Shown one piece after another: positions 26,699 through 35,246 of a stretch of DNA of 64,000 nt (within the stretch, counting starts at the first letter, position 1; each line of letters begins with the position of its first letter). The notes under the pieces are model-generated. The model ran no database searches. It saw nothing but the letters and a program-made list of their open reading frames with translations, and was not told the DNA's origin. A program made the position numbers and the translations under genes. Origin of the DNA: JBCDKH01 sp964388485. GTDB lineage: Bacteria; Planctomycetota; Phycisphaerae; Tepidisphaerales; Tepidisphaeraceae. Location: the NCBI GenBank assembly GCA_964388485.1, contig CAYMAS010000015.1, forward strand, positions 1 through 64,000, read 5' to 3'.

Positions 26699-27745
26699 TC
26701 AGAAGCCGCGTTTGAGAAAGACCGCCGGCAGCGTCTTGGCGAGCAGCGTCAGGTCGTGCACCACGCCGCCGAGCCCGCGACTCCGGCCGACGTAGCGAAG
26801 GTCCATCCGCATCCAGTCGTCGAACAACACTCGGCTGCGACCGTGAACTTGCCAGATGCACGTCAGGCCCGGCGTCACGTCGAGGCGGCGTCGCTGCCAC
26901 GGAAGGCACGCGTCGCTCTCGCTCGTCGGCAACGGCCGCGGACCGACAAGCGTCATGTCGCCGCGAACGATGTTCCACAGCTGCGGCAACTCGTCCAAAC
27001 TCGTCTGACGCAACAGTCGGCCGAACCTAGTCACCCGCGGATCGTGTCGGAGCTTAAATGCCGGCCCGTCCTGCTCACTGCCGACGCGAAGATTTATCTC
27101 CTCCATCACCTTCTCAGCGTCGACGACCATCGTTCGGAACTTGGCGATCCAGAAGACGCGACCGCCGAGGCCCGTCCGCTGCTGCCAAAAGATCGCCGGC
27201 CCGCGGCTGTCGAGCTTGACGAGCATCGCCACGAGCAGCATCAGAGGCGACAGAATCACGAATGCACTACCCGCGGTCGCCAGGTCGACCGCACGCTTCC
27301 ACGTCGGCAAAGGGCGGCCGAAGCGCGTCGTTTGTGAGGGCATCTCGATCGCTGGCTCGGCGGTATCGCCTTTGTCAGGTTGCTCGGGATACGTCGTTAC
27401 CGTCCAGAGCGGACGGTCGGCTTCGGGCATGCGATCGACCACGCTTTGAGCGAACGACATGGCCCCCCTTCTCGTCGTTTCCGGCAAAAGGACCGCGTAG
27501 CAGTGGCGAGCTCCCTGGCTCAGGCCGACGCAGTGCTCGCGAGGTGCCGGGCCGAACTCATCCGTCTCGCGTTTGCGGACGTTGAGGATCTGGGCGAGCT
27601 GCAGTGTCGTCCGATGACCGCTGGTAGCGAAGACGACAACGGTGAAGAGCCGCCCGCTGCGATCAGCGAGAAGTCGGTCACGATGGATGCGACGCCGCAC
27701 TTCCTGCCGGCTCGGGAGGTCGACGTGAATCTTGGGCCGCTTCAT
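26699..27745 (-). CDS. Initiating polyprenyl-phosphate sugar-1-phosphate transferase with degenerate GGDEF-like N-terminus
   Basis: The C-terminal half is a bacterial sugar transferase: KRAVDLATAGSAFVILSPLM is the membrane helix, then FWIAKFRTMVVDAEKVMEE, RVTRFGRLLRQTSLDELPQL and GDMTLVGPRPLP. It would load the first sugar phosphate on undecaprenyl phosphate and start repeat-unit assembly. The N-terminal 150 residues are not the usual multi-helix domain. They read DRSGRLFTVVVF...DEFG...CYAVLLPETTRRGAMSFAQS, which resembles a decayed GGDEF domain. ATG 27745 is used; an upstream ATG at 27838 is in frame. It is the first gene of the minus-strand EPS arm. Confidence 0.82.
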   Translation of the reverse strand: MKRPKIHVDLPSRQEVRRRIHRDRLLADRSGRLFTVVVFATSGHRTTLQLAQILNVRKRETDEFGPAPREHCVGLSQGARHCYAVLLPETTRRGAMSFAQSVVDRMPEADRPLWTVTTYPEQPDKGDTAEPAIEMPSQTTRFGRPLPTWKRAVDLATAGSAFVILSPLMLLVAMLVKLDSRGPAIFWQQRTGLGGRVFWIAKFRTMVVDAEKVMEEINLRVGSEQDGPAFKLRHDPRVTRFGRLLRQTSLDELPQLWNIVRGDMTLVGPRPLPTSESDACLPWQRRRLDVTPGLTCIWQVHGRSRVLFDDWMRMDLRYVGRSRGLGGVVHDLTLLAKTLPAVFLKRGF

Positions 27746-28312
27746 GCGACTCCAGAAGGTTCGGCCGATACGGGAGACGGGGCGAGATCGTTCCTGAGGT
27801 GCGTTGGGATGGGCGTATGACGGGTTCTCGAGCAGCATTGTCCCTGGATCTCCGGGTAAGGAGTGCGACTCCTGACAGGCTGCGTGGTGCAGCGTGTCGC
27901 GGCGGTGGGGCGATCGGCCTGGGCGGGAGCGCTGGCTGCAGCCCCCTCAGGCTGCAGCCGCACTCCCTAGGCCGCGGCTTTCTCCGTTGCCGCCACCACA
28001 GTCATGACATCCGTTACAGCTTCCGGCCCATTTTCCTCCAAACGGGCGGGCTTATCGGGCTCGTCGGCCACAAGCTACGAGCGAGAACCAGCCCCGCCAA
28101 CGCGTCTGCGGCTCCAAACCCTGAAAACGCCACGTTTCGCGTGCAGTTTGTAGCGAATGCGACCAACATGGCGATGCGGCGGGGTGGAGAAGCACAGCCT
28201 GCAGCCTCGCGATACAGCGTCTGGTAGACGCGGAGCAACATCACCAGCTAAGGCGCCCGGATCAGAGCGTCGATGCCACCCGCAAGCGGCGACCGATTCG
28301 TCGCGAAACCAC
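27746..28312. other. Divergent control region between the two EPS operon arms
   Basis: About 570 bp without a supportable gene. It must hold the promoters of both polysaccharide arms. The only structure seen is a GGCTGCAGCC repeat cluster at 27934-27966. Short open frames on both strands lack coding character. Confidence 0.6.
27934..27966 (-). repeat. REP-like GGAG plus GGCTGCAGCC repeat
   Basis: On the minus strand GGAG leads into TGCGGCTGCAGCC, and a second GGCTGCAGCC palindrome follows after a short spacer (plus-strand positions 27934-27943 and 27950-27959). The head tetranucleotide fits the REP pattern seen elsewhere in the window. Confidence 0.45.
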
Positions 28313-29572
28313 ATGGTCACGCTCAAGCAATCCTCTTCCGCCGTCGGCGGCTTTCCGTGCCGACTCTGCGGAGAACCCGTCACCCGCAGCTTCGCCGACC
28401 TCGGCGTCCACCCGTTTTGCCAGCGTCACGTCGAGCCCGACGTCTACTACGACGCGGAGAAAACGTACCCGCTCCACGCCTTCGCCTGCGACACGTGCCG
28501 ACTCGTCCAGCTGCCTGACGGGCCCGATCCCGCGGAGATCTTTAGCGACTACGCGTTCTTCTCTGGCTTCAGCGAAACCTGGAAGCAGCACAGCCGCGAC
28601 TACGCAGGCGAGATGATCGAGCGGCTATCGCTTACGAGCGACTCGCTCGCCGTCGAAGTCGCCAGCAATGACGGCACGCTGCTCAAGCCGTTTCGTGACC
28701 GCGGCATTCGCGTGCGTGGCATCGAGCCCGCACAGAACGTGGCCGATGTCGCCAACGACAACGGCGTGCCGACCGAGTCGTTCTTCCTCGGCACCGCGAC
28801 CGCGGAGCAGTTCGTTCTTCGAAACGGTGCAGCCGACGTCGTCGCGGCGAACAACGTGCTGGCCCACGTGCCGGATCTCAACGACTTCGTCAGCGGCCTC
28901 GCGACGCTGCTCAAGCCGAACGGCGTCTTGACCGTCGAATTTCCCCACGTCCGCCGGCAACTTCAAGAGAACCAGTTCGACACGATATACCACGAGCACT
29001 GGAGCTACTTCTGGTTCTCGACCGCCAAGCTCGCCTTCGAGCGGCACGGCCTACGCGTCTTCGACGTGAAGCTCACCGAAACCCATGGCGGCAGCGCCCG
29101 TTGCTACTGCTGCCGGGAGAACGCCCGCTTCGAGACAAGGCCAACGGTTGCCGAGCAACTGAAGCTCGACGCCGACGCCGGTCGGGAAGACGTCGCGACG
29201 TACGACGACTTTGCCGAAACCGTGCGCGAGGCCAAGCGGAAGCTGCTCTCGTTCCTCATCGACGCCAAGCGCCGCGGCAAGTTGGTGTGTGCTTACGGCG
29301 CGCCCGGCAAAGGTAATACGCTCCTGAACTACTGCGGCATCGGGACGGACATGATCGACTTCACCGTCGACCGCAACCCGAAGAAGCAGGGTAACTACCT
29401 GCCCGGCAGCCGAATCCCGATCAAGAATCCCGACGCGATCGCCGAGGCGAAGCCGGACTACGTCCTGATTTTGCCGTGGAACCTTCGCCACGAGATCGCC
29501 GACCAGATGTCACTCATCCGCCAGTGGGGCGGCCGTTTCGTGGTGCCGATTCCGACGGTCGAAATCTTCTAG
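28313..29572 (+). CDS. Sugar-nucleotide C-methyltransferase
   Basis: A 419-residue SAM-dependent methyltransferase of the NDP-hexose C-methyltransferase family (TylC3/EvaC-like). The N-terminal zinc-binding domain carries CRLCGEPV and a later CDTCRLVQL pair. The SAM domain shows VEVASNDGTLLKPF and VVAANNVLAHVPDLNDF. The C-terminal domain includes YGAPGKGNTLLNYCGIG and VLILPWNLRHEI. It should add a methyl branch to a keto-sugar nucleotide for the exported polysaccharide. ATG 28313 starts the plus-strand arm; an upstream extension in frame has no conserved sequence. Confidence 0.88.
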   Translation: MVTLKQSSSAVGGFPCRLCGEPVTRSFADLGVHPFCQRHVEPDVYYDAEKTYPLHAFACDTCRLVQLPDGPDPAEIFSDYAFFSGFSETWKQHSRDYAGEMIERLSLTSDSLAVEVASNDGTLLKPFRDRGIRVRGIEPAQNVADVANDNGVPTESFFLGTATAEQFVLRNGAADVVAANNVLAHVPDLNDFVSGLATLLKPNGVLTVEFPHVRRQLQENQFDTIYHEHWSYFWFSTAKLAFERHGLRVFDVKLTETHGGSARCYCCRENARFETRPTVAEQLKLDADAGREDVATYDDFAETVREAKRKLLSFLIDAKRRGKLVCAYGAPGKGNTLLNYCGIGTDMIDFTVDRNPKKQGNYLPGSRIPIKNPDAIAEAKPDYVLILPWNLRHEIADQMSLIRQWGGRFVVPIPTVEIF

Positions 29573-29577
29573 TACAG

Positions 29578-29697
29578 GAGTGAGGAGTGAGGAGTGAGGA
29601 GTGAGGCAGACTCAGATCGTGATCCTCACGCCCTTTCCATCCTCTGCCTTTCCTCTGCCTCTCCTCTGCCTCGCTCCCCACTCCTCGCTCCTCGCTC
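29578..29697. repeat. Inverted GAGTNNN heptamer arrays upstream of the epimerase gene
   Basis: Four tandem GAGTGAG heptamers run 29578-29605. Four heptamers in the opposite orientation run 29670-29697 (reading GAGCGAG, GAGCGAG, GAGTGGG, GAGCGAG on the minus strand). The 64-nt spacer holds three spaced CCTCTGC motifs. The array ends 10 bp before the ATG. Confidence 0.85.
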
Positions 29698-29707
29698 CTT
29701 CTCCGCC

Positions 29708-30853
29708 ATGATCCTCTCCGACCACAAGACCCTGACCGCAGCCGACGTTGTTCGTGAAGACGCGGAGTACATGCTCCGCCACCTGAGCGACGAGTTCGAG
29801 CGGATGAAGGGTGACAAGCTGCTCATCACCGGCGGGGCCGGGTTCCTCGGCTACTACCTGACGCACGCCGTTGCCGCTTGGAACAAGACGGCCAAGAAGG
29901 ACGACCAGATCGCCCTAACGGTGAGCGACAACTTCATGCGTGGCACGCCTGATTGGCTCGACGAAATGAAGGACGCTCAAGGCGTGTCGCTCATCAAGTG
30001 GGACGTCCGCGACGAGATGCCCGCGGCGTTGCGGGAGGCGAGGCTCGACTGGGTCATCCACGCGGCAAGCATCGCGAGCCCGACGTTCTACCGGGCCCGG
30101 CCGATTGAGACGATCGACGCCAACATCGGCGGCTTGCGGCAGTTGCTCGACCTGGCTAACACGCAGACGCCCAAGCCGAAGGGCATCCTGTTCTACAGCT
30201 CCAGCGAGATCTATGGCGATCCGCAGGTCATCCCGACGCCCGAAGATTACCGCGGGAACGTCAGCTGCACCGGCCCGCGGGCGTGTTACGACGAGGCCAA
30301 GCGGTTCGGCGAGACGTTGTGCGTCGTCTTTGCCAAGAGCTGCGGGTTGCCGGTCAAGGTGGCCAGGCCGTTCAACAACTACGGGCCTGGGTTGAAGCTC
30401 GATGACCGTCGCGTGGTCAGCGACTTTGCCCGCGACATCCTCGCTGGCAACGACATCACGATGCTCTCCGACGGCACGGCCACGCGAACGTTCTGCTACG
30501 TCGCGGACGCGGTCATCGGGTACTTCAAGGTGCTTGTCAAGGGCGAGCCGGGCGAGGCATTCAACATCGGCATCGAGGAGCCGGAAGTGAGCGTTGCCGA
30601 TTTCGCCCGCGCCATGGCCACGGCGGCGGTCGAGCTCTTCGACTACAAGGGCGGCGTCGTGACGGCCCCGCCGCCTGATGCGGATTACCTCAAGGACAAC
30701 CCGAATCGTCGCTGCCCCGTCATGACCAAGGCCCGCGAGCAACTTGGGTTCGAACCGAAGATCGACCTGAACCAAGGCCTTCGCAAGCTGCTCGCCTGGT
30801 ACGCCGACCATCCGGCGACGGACGAGGAACAAGTCCCCTCTAAGGCGGCCTGA
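29708..30853 (+). CDS. NAD-dependent sugar-nucleotide epimerase/decarboxylase (UXS-like)
   Basis: A 381-residue extended short-chain dehydrogenase. The NAD-binding loop is TGGAGFLG (41-48). The catalytic dyad is Y194 and K198 in YDEAKRFGE. The C-terminal half has RPFNNYGPGLKLDDRRVV, shared with UDP-glucuronate decarboxylases. The N-terminal 35 residues before the Rossmann fold are longer than usual. The next gene, two bases downstream, encodes UDP-glucose dehydrogenase, so UDP-glucuronate is a plausible substrate giving UDP-xylose. ATG 29708 follows a heptamer repeat; no clear ribosome-binding site remains. Confidence 0.82.
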   Translation: MILSDHKTLTAADVVREDAEYMLRHLSDEFERMKGDKLLITGGAGFLGYYLTHAVAAWNKTAKKDDQIALTVSDNFMRGTPDWLDEMKDAQGVSLIKWDVRDEMPAALREARLDWVIHAASIASPTFYRARPIETIDANIGGLRQLLDLANTQTPKPKGILFYSSSEIYGDPQVIPTPEDYRGNVSCTGPRACYDEAKRFGETLCVVFAKSCGLPVKVARPFNNYGPGLKLDDRRVVSDFARDILAGNDITMLSDGTATRTFCYVADAVIGYFKVLVKGEPGEAFNIGIEEPEVSVADFARAMATAAVELFDYKGGVVTAPPPDADYLKDNPNRRCPVMTKAREQLGFEPKIDLNQGLRKLLAWYADHPATDEEQVPSKAA

Positions 30854-30854
30854 C

Positions 30855-32207
30855 ATGCCACTGAACGTCACCATCATCGGCACCGGCTACGTCGGCCTTG
30901 TCAGTGCCGCCTGCTACGCCAAGCACGGCCACCGCGTCACCTGCGTCGATGTCGACCCGGCGAAGATCGACAGCGTCAACGCGGCAAAGAGCTTCCTGCA
31001 CGAACCGGGGCTCGAAGCACTTCTGCAGGCGACGGTGCCGGACCGGCTCATGGCGACGGCTGACCTCGATGCCGCCGTGTCGGAGGCGGACCTCGTCATG
31101 GTCGCGGTCCCGACGCCGTTCAATGCGGCGACGGGGCAGATCGATCTGTCGTACGTCCTTCGTGCTGCGAAGGCGATCGGCAACGCATTGCCGACGGATC
31201 GGCGAGTCAGCGTGATCCTCAAAAGCACCTGCGTTCCCGGCACCGCCGTCGGGCCGTTTCGCGATGCCGTCGCCACCGGTGCCCGCGGCGACATCGGCAT
31301 CGGGTCGTGCCCCGAGTTCCTCAGCGAAGGTACGGCGGTCGACGACTTCCTGAACCCCGACCGCATCGTCCTCGGTGCGAGTGACGAGCAAGTAGCCCGG
31401 CACCTTCGCGACCTGCACGCCGGCTTCGGCGACGTGCCGAGGCTCGAGACGACGCCGACGACGGCCGAGGCGATCAAGTACGCGAGCAACGCCTTGCTCG
31501 CGACCTGCGTCAGCTTCGCCAATGAGGTCGCCAATGCCTGCGAAGCGGCGGGCGACGTCGACGCGAACGATGTCATGCGCGGCGTGCACCTGTCGCGATA
31601 CCTGACGAACAACAAGGAGACCGCACCGCTTGCGTCCTTCCTCCTGCCCGGCAGCGGCTACGGCGGGTCGTGTCTGCCCAAGGACGTCGCGGCGTTGGCC
31701 GGCTTCATGCGGCAGCGGGGCGAGACGCCCCAACTCCTCGACGCCGTCGCAACCACCAACAGCGACCGCGGCCCGCGTCTGGTACGACGCTTGGCTGGGG
31801 AACTCGACGGCTTGCAAGGCAGGACCGTCGTCGTCCTCGGCACCGCTTTCAAACCCGGCACCGGCGACCTGCGGACGAGTCCGGCCGAGCCGATCATCGA
31901 CACGCTGCTCGGTGCCGGTGCCACTGTCATCGCCCACGATCCCGCCGCCGCCGATGCCACCCGAGCCCGCTTCGGCGACTCCATCACGATCACAGCCGAT
32001 CCCGCCGCCGCATGCCGATCCGCCGACGCGATCATCATCAGCACCGCTTGGCCCGAGTACCGCGACGTGCCGACGTGGATTTGCGGCATGACGACGCAAC
32101 CCGTCGTCGCCGACGGCCGACGCCTTTTGAACCCGACCGATGTGTCGCGATATCTCGGCGTCGGCTTGAGCCGCACGACCGACCGCCCGATGAGGAGAGC
32201 AGCATGA
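30855..32207 (+). CDS. ugd: UDP-glucose 6-dehydrogenase
   Basis: Oxidises UDP-glucose to UDP-glucuronate with two NAD. The 450-residue protein has the N-terminal Rossmann motif VTIIGTGYVGLVSAACYAKH. It also has the ILKSTCVPGT segment, the substrate-binding SCPEFLSEGTAVDDFLNPDR and the catalytic cysteine C273 in GYGGSCLPKDVAALAG. The C-terminal domain has VLGTAFKPGTGDLRTSPA. The stop overlaps the ATG of the nucleotidyltransferase by four bases. Supplies uronic acid or xylose precursors to the polysaccharide. Confidence 0.95.
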   Translation: MPLNVTIIGTGYVGLVSAACYAKHGHRVTCVDVDPAKIDSVNAAKSFLHEPGLEALLQATVPDRLMATADLDAAVSEADLVMVAVPTPFNAATGQIDLSYVLRAAKAIGNALPTDRRVSVILKSTCVPGTAVGPFRDAVATGARGDIGIGSCPEFLSEGTAVDDFLNPDRIVLGASDEQVARHLRDLHAGFGDVPRLETTPTTAEAIKYASNALLATCVSFANEVANACEAAGDVDANDVMRGVHLSRYLTNNKETAPLASFLLPGSGYGGSCLPKDVAALAGFMRQRGETPQLLDAVATTNSDRGPRLVRRLAGELDGLQGRTVVVLGTAFKPGTGDLRTSPAEPIIDTLLGAGATVIAHDPAAADATRARFGDSITITADPAAACRSADAIIISTAWPEYRDVPTWICGMTTQPVVADGRRLLNPTDVSRYLGVGLSRTTDRPMRRAA

Positions 32208-33166
32208 GTGCCCGCAAAACGTTCAACCCCGGCCACGACGAGAGTCCGCAACGCGGCATGAAGGTCGTCCTCTTCTGCGGCGGCCAGGGGCTCCGGATCC
32301 GCGACTACGACCACCGCGTGCCCAAGCCGATGGTGCCCGTCGGATATCGCCCGGTGCTCTGGCACATCATGCGTTGGTACGCCCACCACGGCCACCGCGA
32401 CTTCATCCTCTGCCTCGGCCACGGGGCCGACGTCATCAAACGCTACTTCCTCGACTACGACGAGACCGTCACGAACGACTTTACGCTCAAGCCGCAAACC
32501 GGCGATCGTCTCGGCCGTCGTCAGACCGACGGCTCACGGCAGCACAGCGTCGACCTCGTCACCGACGACACCAGCGACTGGAGCATCGGCTTCGTCGACA
32601 CCGGCAAGAACGCTCAGATCGGCGAACGCCTCACCGCCGTCCGCGAATATCTCGGCGATGATGAGTGGTTCCTCGCTAACTACGCCGACGGTCTCAGCGA
32701 CATCGACCTGCCTGCCATGATCGCCGACACGCAGGCGAAGTACAAGCAGAATCGAACCGCCGCCGCGTTCATGCGAGTTCGGCCGAGTCAGACGTTCCAC
32801 TGCGTCGAGACAGATGATGATGGCGTTGTTCGTGGGTTGCACGACGTGCGCAAGCAGGACGTCTGGATCAATGGCGGCTACTTCGTCTTGCACAAGTCGC
32901 TTTTCGACGTGCTCGGCGAAGGCGAAGACCTCGTCGGCGACGCGCTGCCGCGACTGGCGACGAACGGCCAACTTGCGGCGTGGCGGCACGACGGCTTCTT
33001 CGCCGCCATGGACACGTTCAAGGAACAACAGCACCTGTCCAACCTCCACGCCGACGGCCTGGCACCGTGGGAAGTCTGGCGGCACGACAAGCGTCGCGAG
33101 CGGGATGCCTCCGTCCGCCGCCGCTTCGAACTCGAACGCTTGCAACCGATTCGCCGCGCGGGTTGA
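32204..33166 (+). CDS. Sugar-1-phosphate nucleotidyltransferase (RfbF-like)
   Basis: About 320 residues. The nucleotide-binding loop is VVLFCGGQGLRIRDYDHRVP, followed by KPMVPVGYRPVLWHIMRWY. The catalytic aspartate region reads FLANYADGLSDIDLPAMIAD, close to the glucose-1-phosphate cytidylyltransferase RfbF signature. WINGGYFVLHKSLFDVL is also typical. A CDP-sugar is the likely product, but GDP or UDP use cannot be excluded. ATG 32204 overlaps the ugd stop. A second internal ATG (MKVVLF) lies 18 codons later. Confidence 0.85.
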   Translation: MSARKTFNPGHDESPQRGMKVVLFCGGQGLRIRDYDHRVPKPMVPVGYRPVLWHIMRWYAHHGHRDFILCLGHGADVIKRYFLDYDETVTNDFTLKPQTGDRLGRRQTDGSRQHSVDLVTDDTSDWSIGFVDTGKNAQIGERLTAVREYLGDDEWFLANYADGLSDIDLPAMIADTQAKYKQNRTAAAFMRVRPSQTFHCVETDDDGVVRGLHDVRKQDVWINGGYFVLHKSLFDVLGEGEDLVGDALPRLATNGQLAAWRHDGFFAAMDTFKEQQHLSNLHADGLAPWEVWRHDKRRERDASVRRRFELERLQPIRRAG

Positions 33167-33169
33167 CTC

Positions 33170-33805
33170 ATGAAGCGGCTCTTCGACACATCACGACTCA
33201 GCCGCATCCTCTGCATCGGCGCGCACAGCGACGACATCGAGATCGGCTGCGGCGCGACGATGTTGCGACTTCTGCGGGAAAACCCGCGGCTTGAGGTGAC
33301 GTGGGTCGTCTTCTGCGGCTCCGCCGAACGCGGTGACGAAGCCAAGGCCGCGGCGAATCGGGTGCTCAGGAATCACCAGCACCACGTCATCACGCACGAC
33401 TTTCGCGACGCGCACCTGCCGGGCGACTGGCTCAAGGTCAAAGCCGCCATGGCCGAGCTTCGCGAGCCGACGCCAGACCTCGTCTTCACGCACCGCGACG
33501 ATGATCGACACCAGGACCACCGCCTCCTCGGCGAACTCGCGGGCCAGACGTTTCGCGACCACGTGGTGATGCACTACGAAATCCCCAAATTCGACGCCGA
33601 CCTCGGCCGGCCCAACGTCTACGCGCCGGCCTCGCTCGAAGACCTCGAGGCCAAGTGCCGCCTGCTCGACGCCTTCGCGTCGCAGCGGGACAAGCACTGG
33701 TTCGACGACGACACTTTCCGCGGCCTGGCTCGCATTCGCGGCCTCGAGTGCGCCAGCGACACCGGCTACGCCGAAGGCTTCTACTGCGGAAAGGTCGTGT
33801 TGTGA
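33170..33805 (+). CDS. PIG-L family deacetylase
   Basis: A 211-residue zinc deacetylase of the LmbE/PIG-L family. The metal site is formed by AHSDD (within ILCIGAHSDDIEIGCGATM) and the downstream HQDHR motif (THRDDDRHQDHRLLGELA). It probably removes an N-acetyl group from an amino-sugar or sugar nucleotide used in the polysaccharide. ATG 33170 starts three bases after the upstream stop. The following GT4 gene overlaps its stop by four bases. Confidence 0.9.
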   Translation: MKRLFDTSRLSRILCIGAHSDDIEIGCGATMLRLLRENPRLEVTWVVFCGSAERGDEAKAAANRVLRNHQHHVITHDFRDAHLPGDWLKVKAAMAELREPTPDLVFTHRDDDRHQDHRLLGELAGQTFRDHVVMHYEIPKFDADLGRPNVYAPASLEDLEAKCRLLDAFASQRDKHWFDDDTFRGLARIRGLECASDTGYAEGFYCGKVVL

Positions 33806-35127
33806 ACAAGGCGAAGCAGAACGTCCTGCTGATCGCCTTCGGCTGCGAACCGGGCCGCGGCAGTGAAGCCGGCATCGGCTGGCGGCACGCGATCGCCATC
33901 GCCCGCACCCGGCCGGTCTGGATCGTCACGCACCCGCGCCACCGCGCCCCGCTCGAAGAAGGCATCGACGCCTGGAACCAGAGCGGCCAAGGCCAGCCGA
34001 TCCACGCGACGTACGTCAACGTGCCGAGCCCCGGCGATCGCCTCGAACATCTCGGCTACTTCGGCTTCAACCTCTACTACTACGCCTGGATCCGCGTCGT
34101 TGCCAAGCGATTGCAGGAGCTGCATCGCCGCATCGGCTTCAACGTCAGCCAGCACGTCTCGCTCGTCCGTTGGTGGATGCCCTCGCCGGCGATGTCGCTC
34201 GTGAAGCACGGCGTGCCCTTCGTCTGGGGACCGCTCGGTGCGGGCGAAACGATGCCGCGAGCCTTCCGCGGCGGCATCGGCATGAAGGCGCATCTGACCG
34301 AGTGGACCCGGGCCATCGCACGCGACGTCTTCCGGCTCGATCCGGCACTCGAACGCTGCGCCAGGCTCGCCAGCTTCGGCGTCGCGGAGCCGGGCGAGAC
34401 CGTGACGCGGCTCCAAGCCCTCGGTGTCGGGCACATCGACCGCGCGATGAGTCAGCCGTGCGACCTCGATCGCATGACCGACATCAAACCGGTCCCGAAG
34501 GGTCCTGGCACCTTCCGCATCGTCAGCGGCGGGGCAGCGATTTACTGGAAGACGCTGCATCTTTCAATCGAAGCCTTCGCCCGCGCCTTTCGCGGCCGAG
34601 CGAGCGTCGAGTACGTCCACGTCTGCGGCGGCAACCAGCTGCCGAAGCTGCGGCGTCTCGCGGAGCGTCTGGGCGTTGCCGATCAGGTGAACCTTGTGGG
34701 CGAGATTCCGCACGAAGAGACGCTGCGTTGGGTGAAGTCCGCCGACGTCTACACCGTGCCGGCGATGCGGGACACGGGAGCTCATCTGCTCGAAGCGCTC
34801 AGCTGCGGGACCCCGTGCGTCGTCGCGGGTCACTACTCGGCCGCGGCGGTGGTGGACGAGACGTGCGGCTTTGCGATCGAAGTCGATCGCCCCGAGCCGT
34901 TCATGGACCGGATGGCCGCCGCGTTCAGGTCCTTGCACGCGGATCCGTCGCTGCATCGCGAGCTCGCCGCAGGTGCCCGCTTGCGTGCAAAGGAGCTGTC
35001 GACGGATGCATACGCGGCGAACCTGGACCGCTTGCACACGCAGGCCATCGCCGCCGTCGTTGATGCACCGCCTCAACCCGCCGAACAGACGCTGCCTTCG
35101 ATCCCGATGATGCGTCGAGCGTCGTGA
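33802..35127 (+). CDS. Glycosyltransferase family 4 (last gene of plus-strand EPS arm)
   Basis: A 441-residue GT-B enzyme. The N-terminus shows VLLIAFGCEPGRGSEAGIGW, a hallmark of one GT4 subgroup. The middle has VPFVWGPLGAGETMPRAF, and the donor site includes FRIVSGGAAIYWKTLHLSIE and the EX7E region VPAMRDTGAHLLEALSCGTP. GTG 33802 overlaps the deacetylase stop (GTGA). A proline-rich tail closes the protein. Acceptor and donor are unknown. Confidence 0.86.
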   Translation: MNKAKQNVLLIAFGCEPGRGSEAGIGWRHAIAIARTRPVWIVTHPRHRAPLEEGIDAWNQSGQGQPIHATYVNVPSPGDRLEHLGYFGFNLYYYAWIRVVAKRLQELHRRIGFNVSQHVSLVRWWMPSPAMSLVKHGVPFVWGPLGAGETMPRAFRGGIGMKAHLTEWTRAIARDVFRLDPALERCARLASFGVAEPGETVTRLQALGVGHIDRAMSQPCDLDRMTDIKPVPKGPGTFRIVSGGAAIYWKTLHLSIEAFARAFRGRASVEYVHVCGGNQLPKLRRLAERLGVADQVNLVGEIPHEETLRWVKSADVYTVPAMRDTGAHLLEALSCGTPCVVAGHYSAAAVVDETCGFAIEVDRPEPFMDRMAAAFRSLHADPSLHRELAAGARLRAKELSTDAYAANLDRLHTQAIAAVVDAPPQPAEQTLPSIPMMRRAS

Positions 35128-35157
35128 ACGAACCATTCGCTCGAAGCGTCCTGCCCC

Positions 35158-35246
35158 GTCATCCCGAGCGGAGCCGAGGGACCTCGCCCGCATAGCTGGC
35201 GTCTCAAGGCGAGTTCCTTCGACTCGCTACGCTCGCTCAGGATGAC
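35158..35246. repeat. GTCATCC...GGATGAC inverted repeat element
   Basis: The left end GTCATCCCGAGCGGAGCCGA is echoed in reverse at the right end (TCGACTCGCTACGCTCGCTC then AGGATGAC). It is an imperfect long inverted repeat of about 89 bp. It runs across the start codon of the next gene. The outer GTCATCC.GAGCG motif resembles a dispersed repeat seen in many bacteria. Confidence 0.7.

Noticed and set aside
29578..29697. Possible CRISPR array
   Set aside because: The repeated unit is seven bases with no spacers; the arrangement is an inverted tandem repeat, and no cas gene is near. The array at 46463 is rejected for the same reason.
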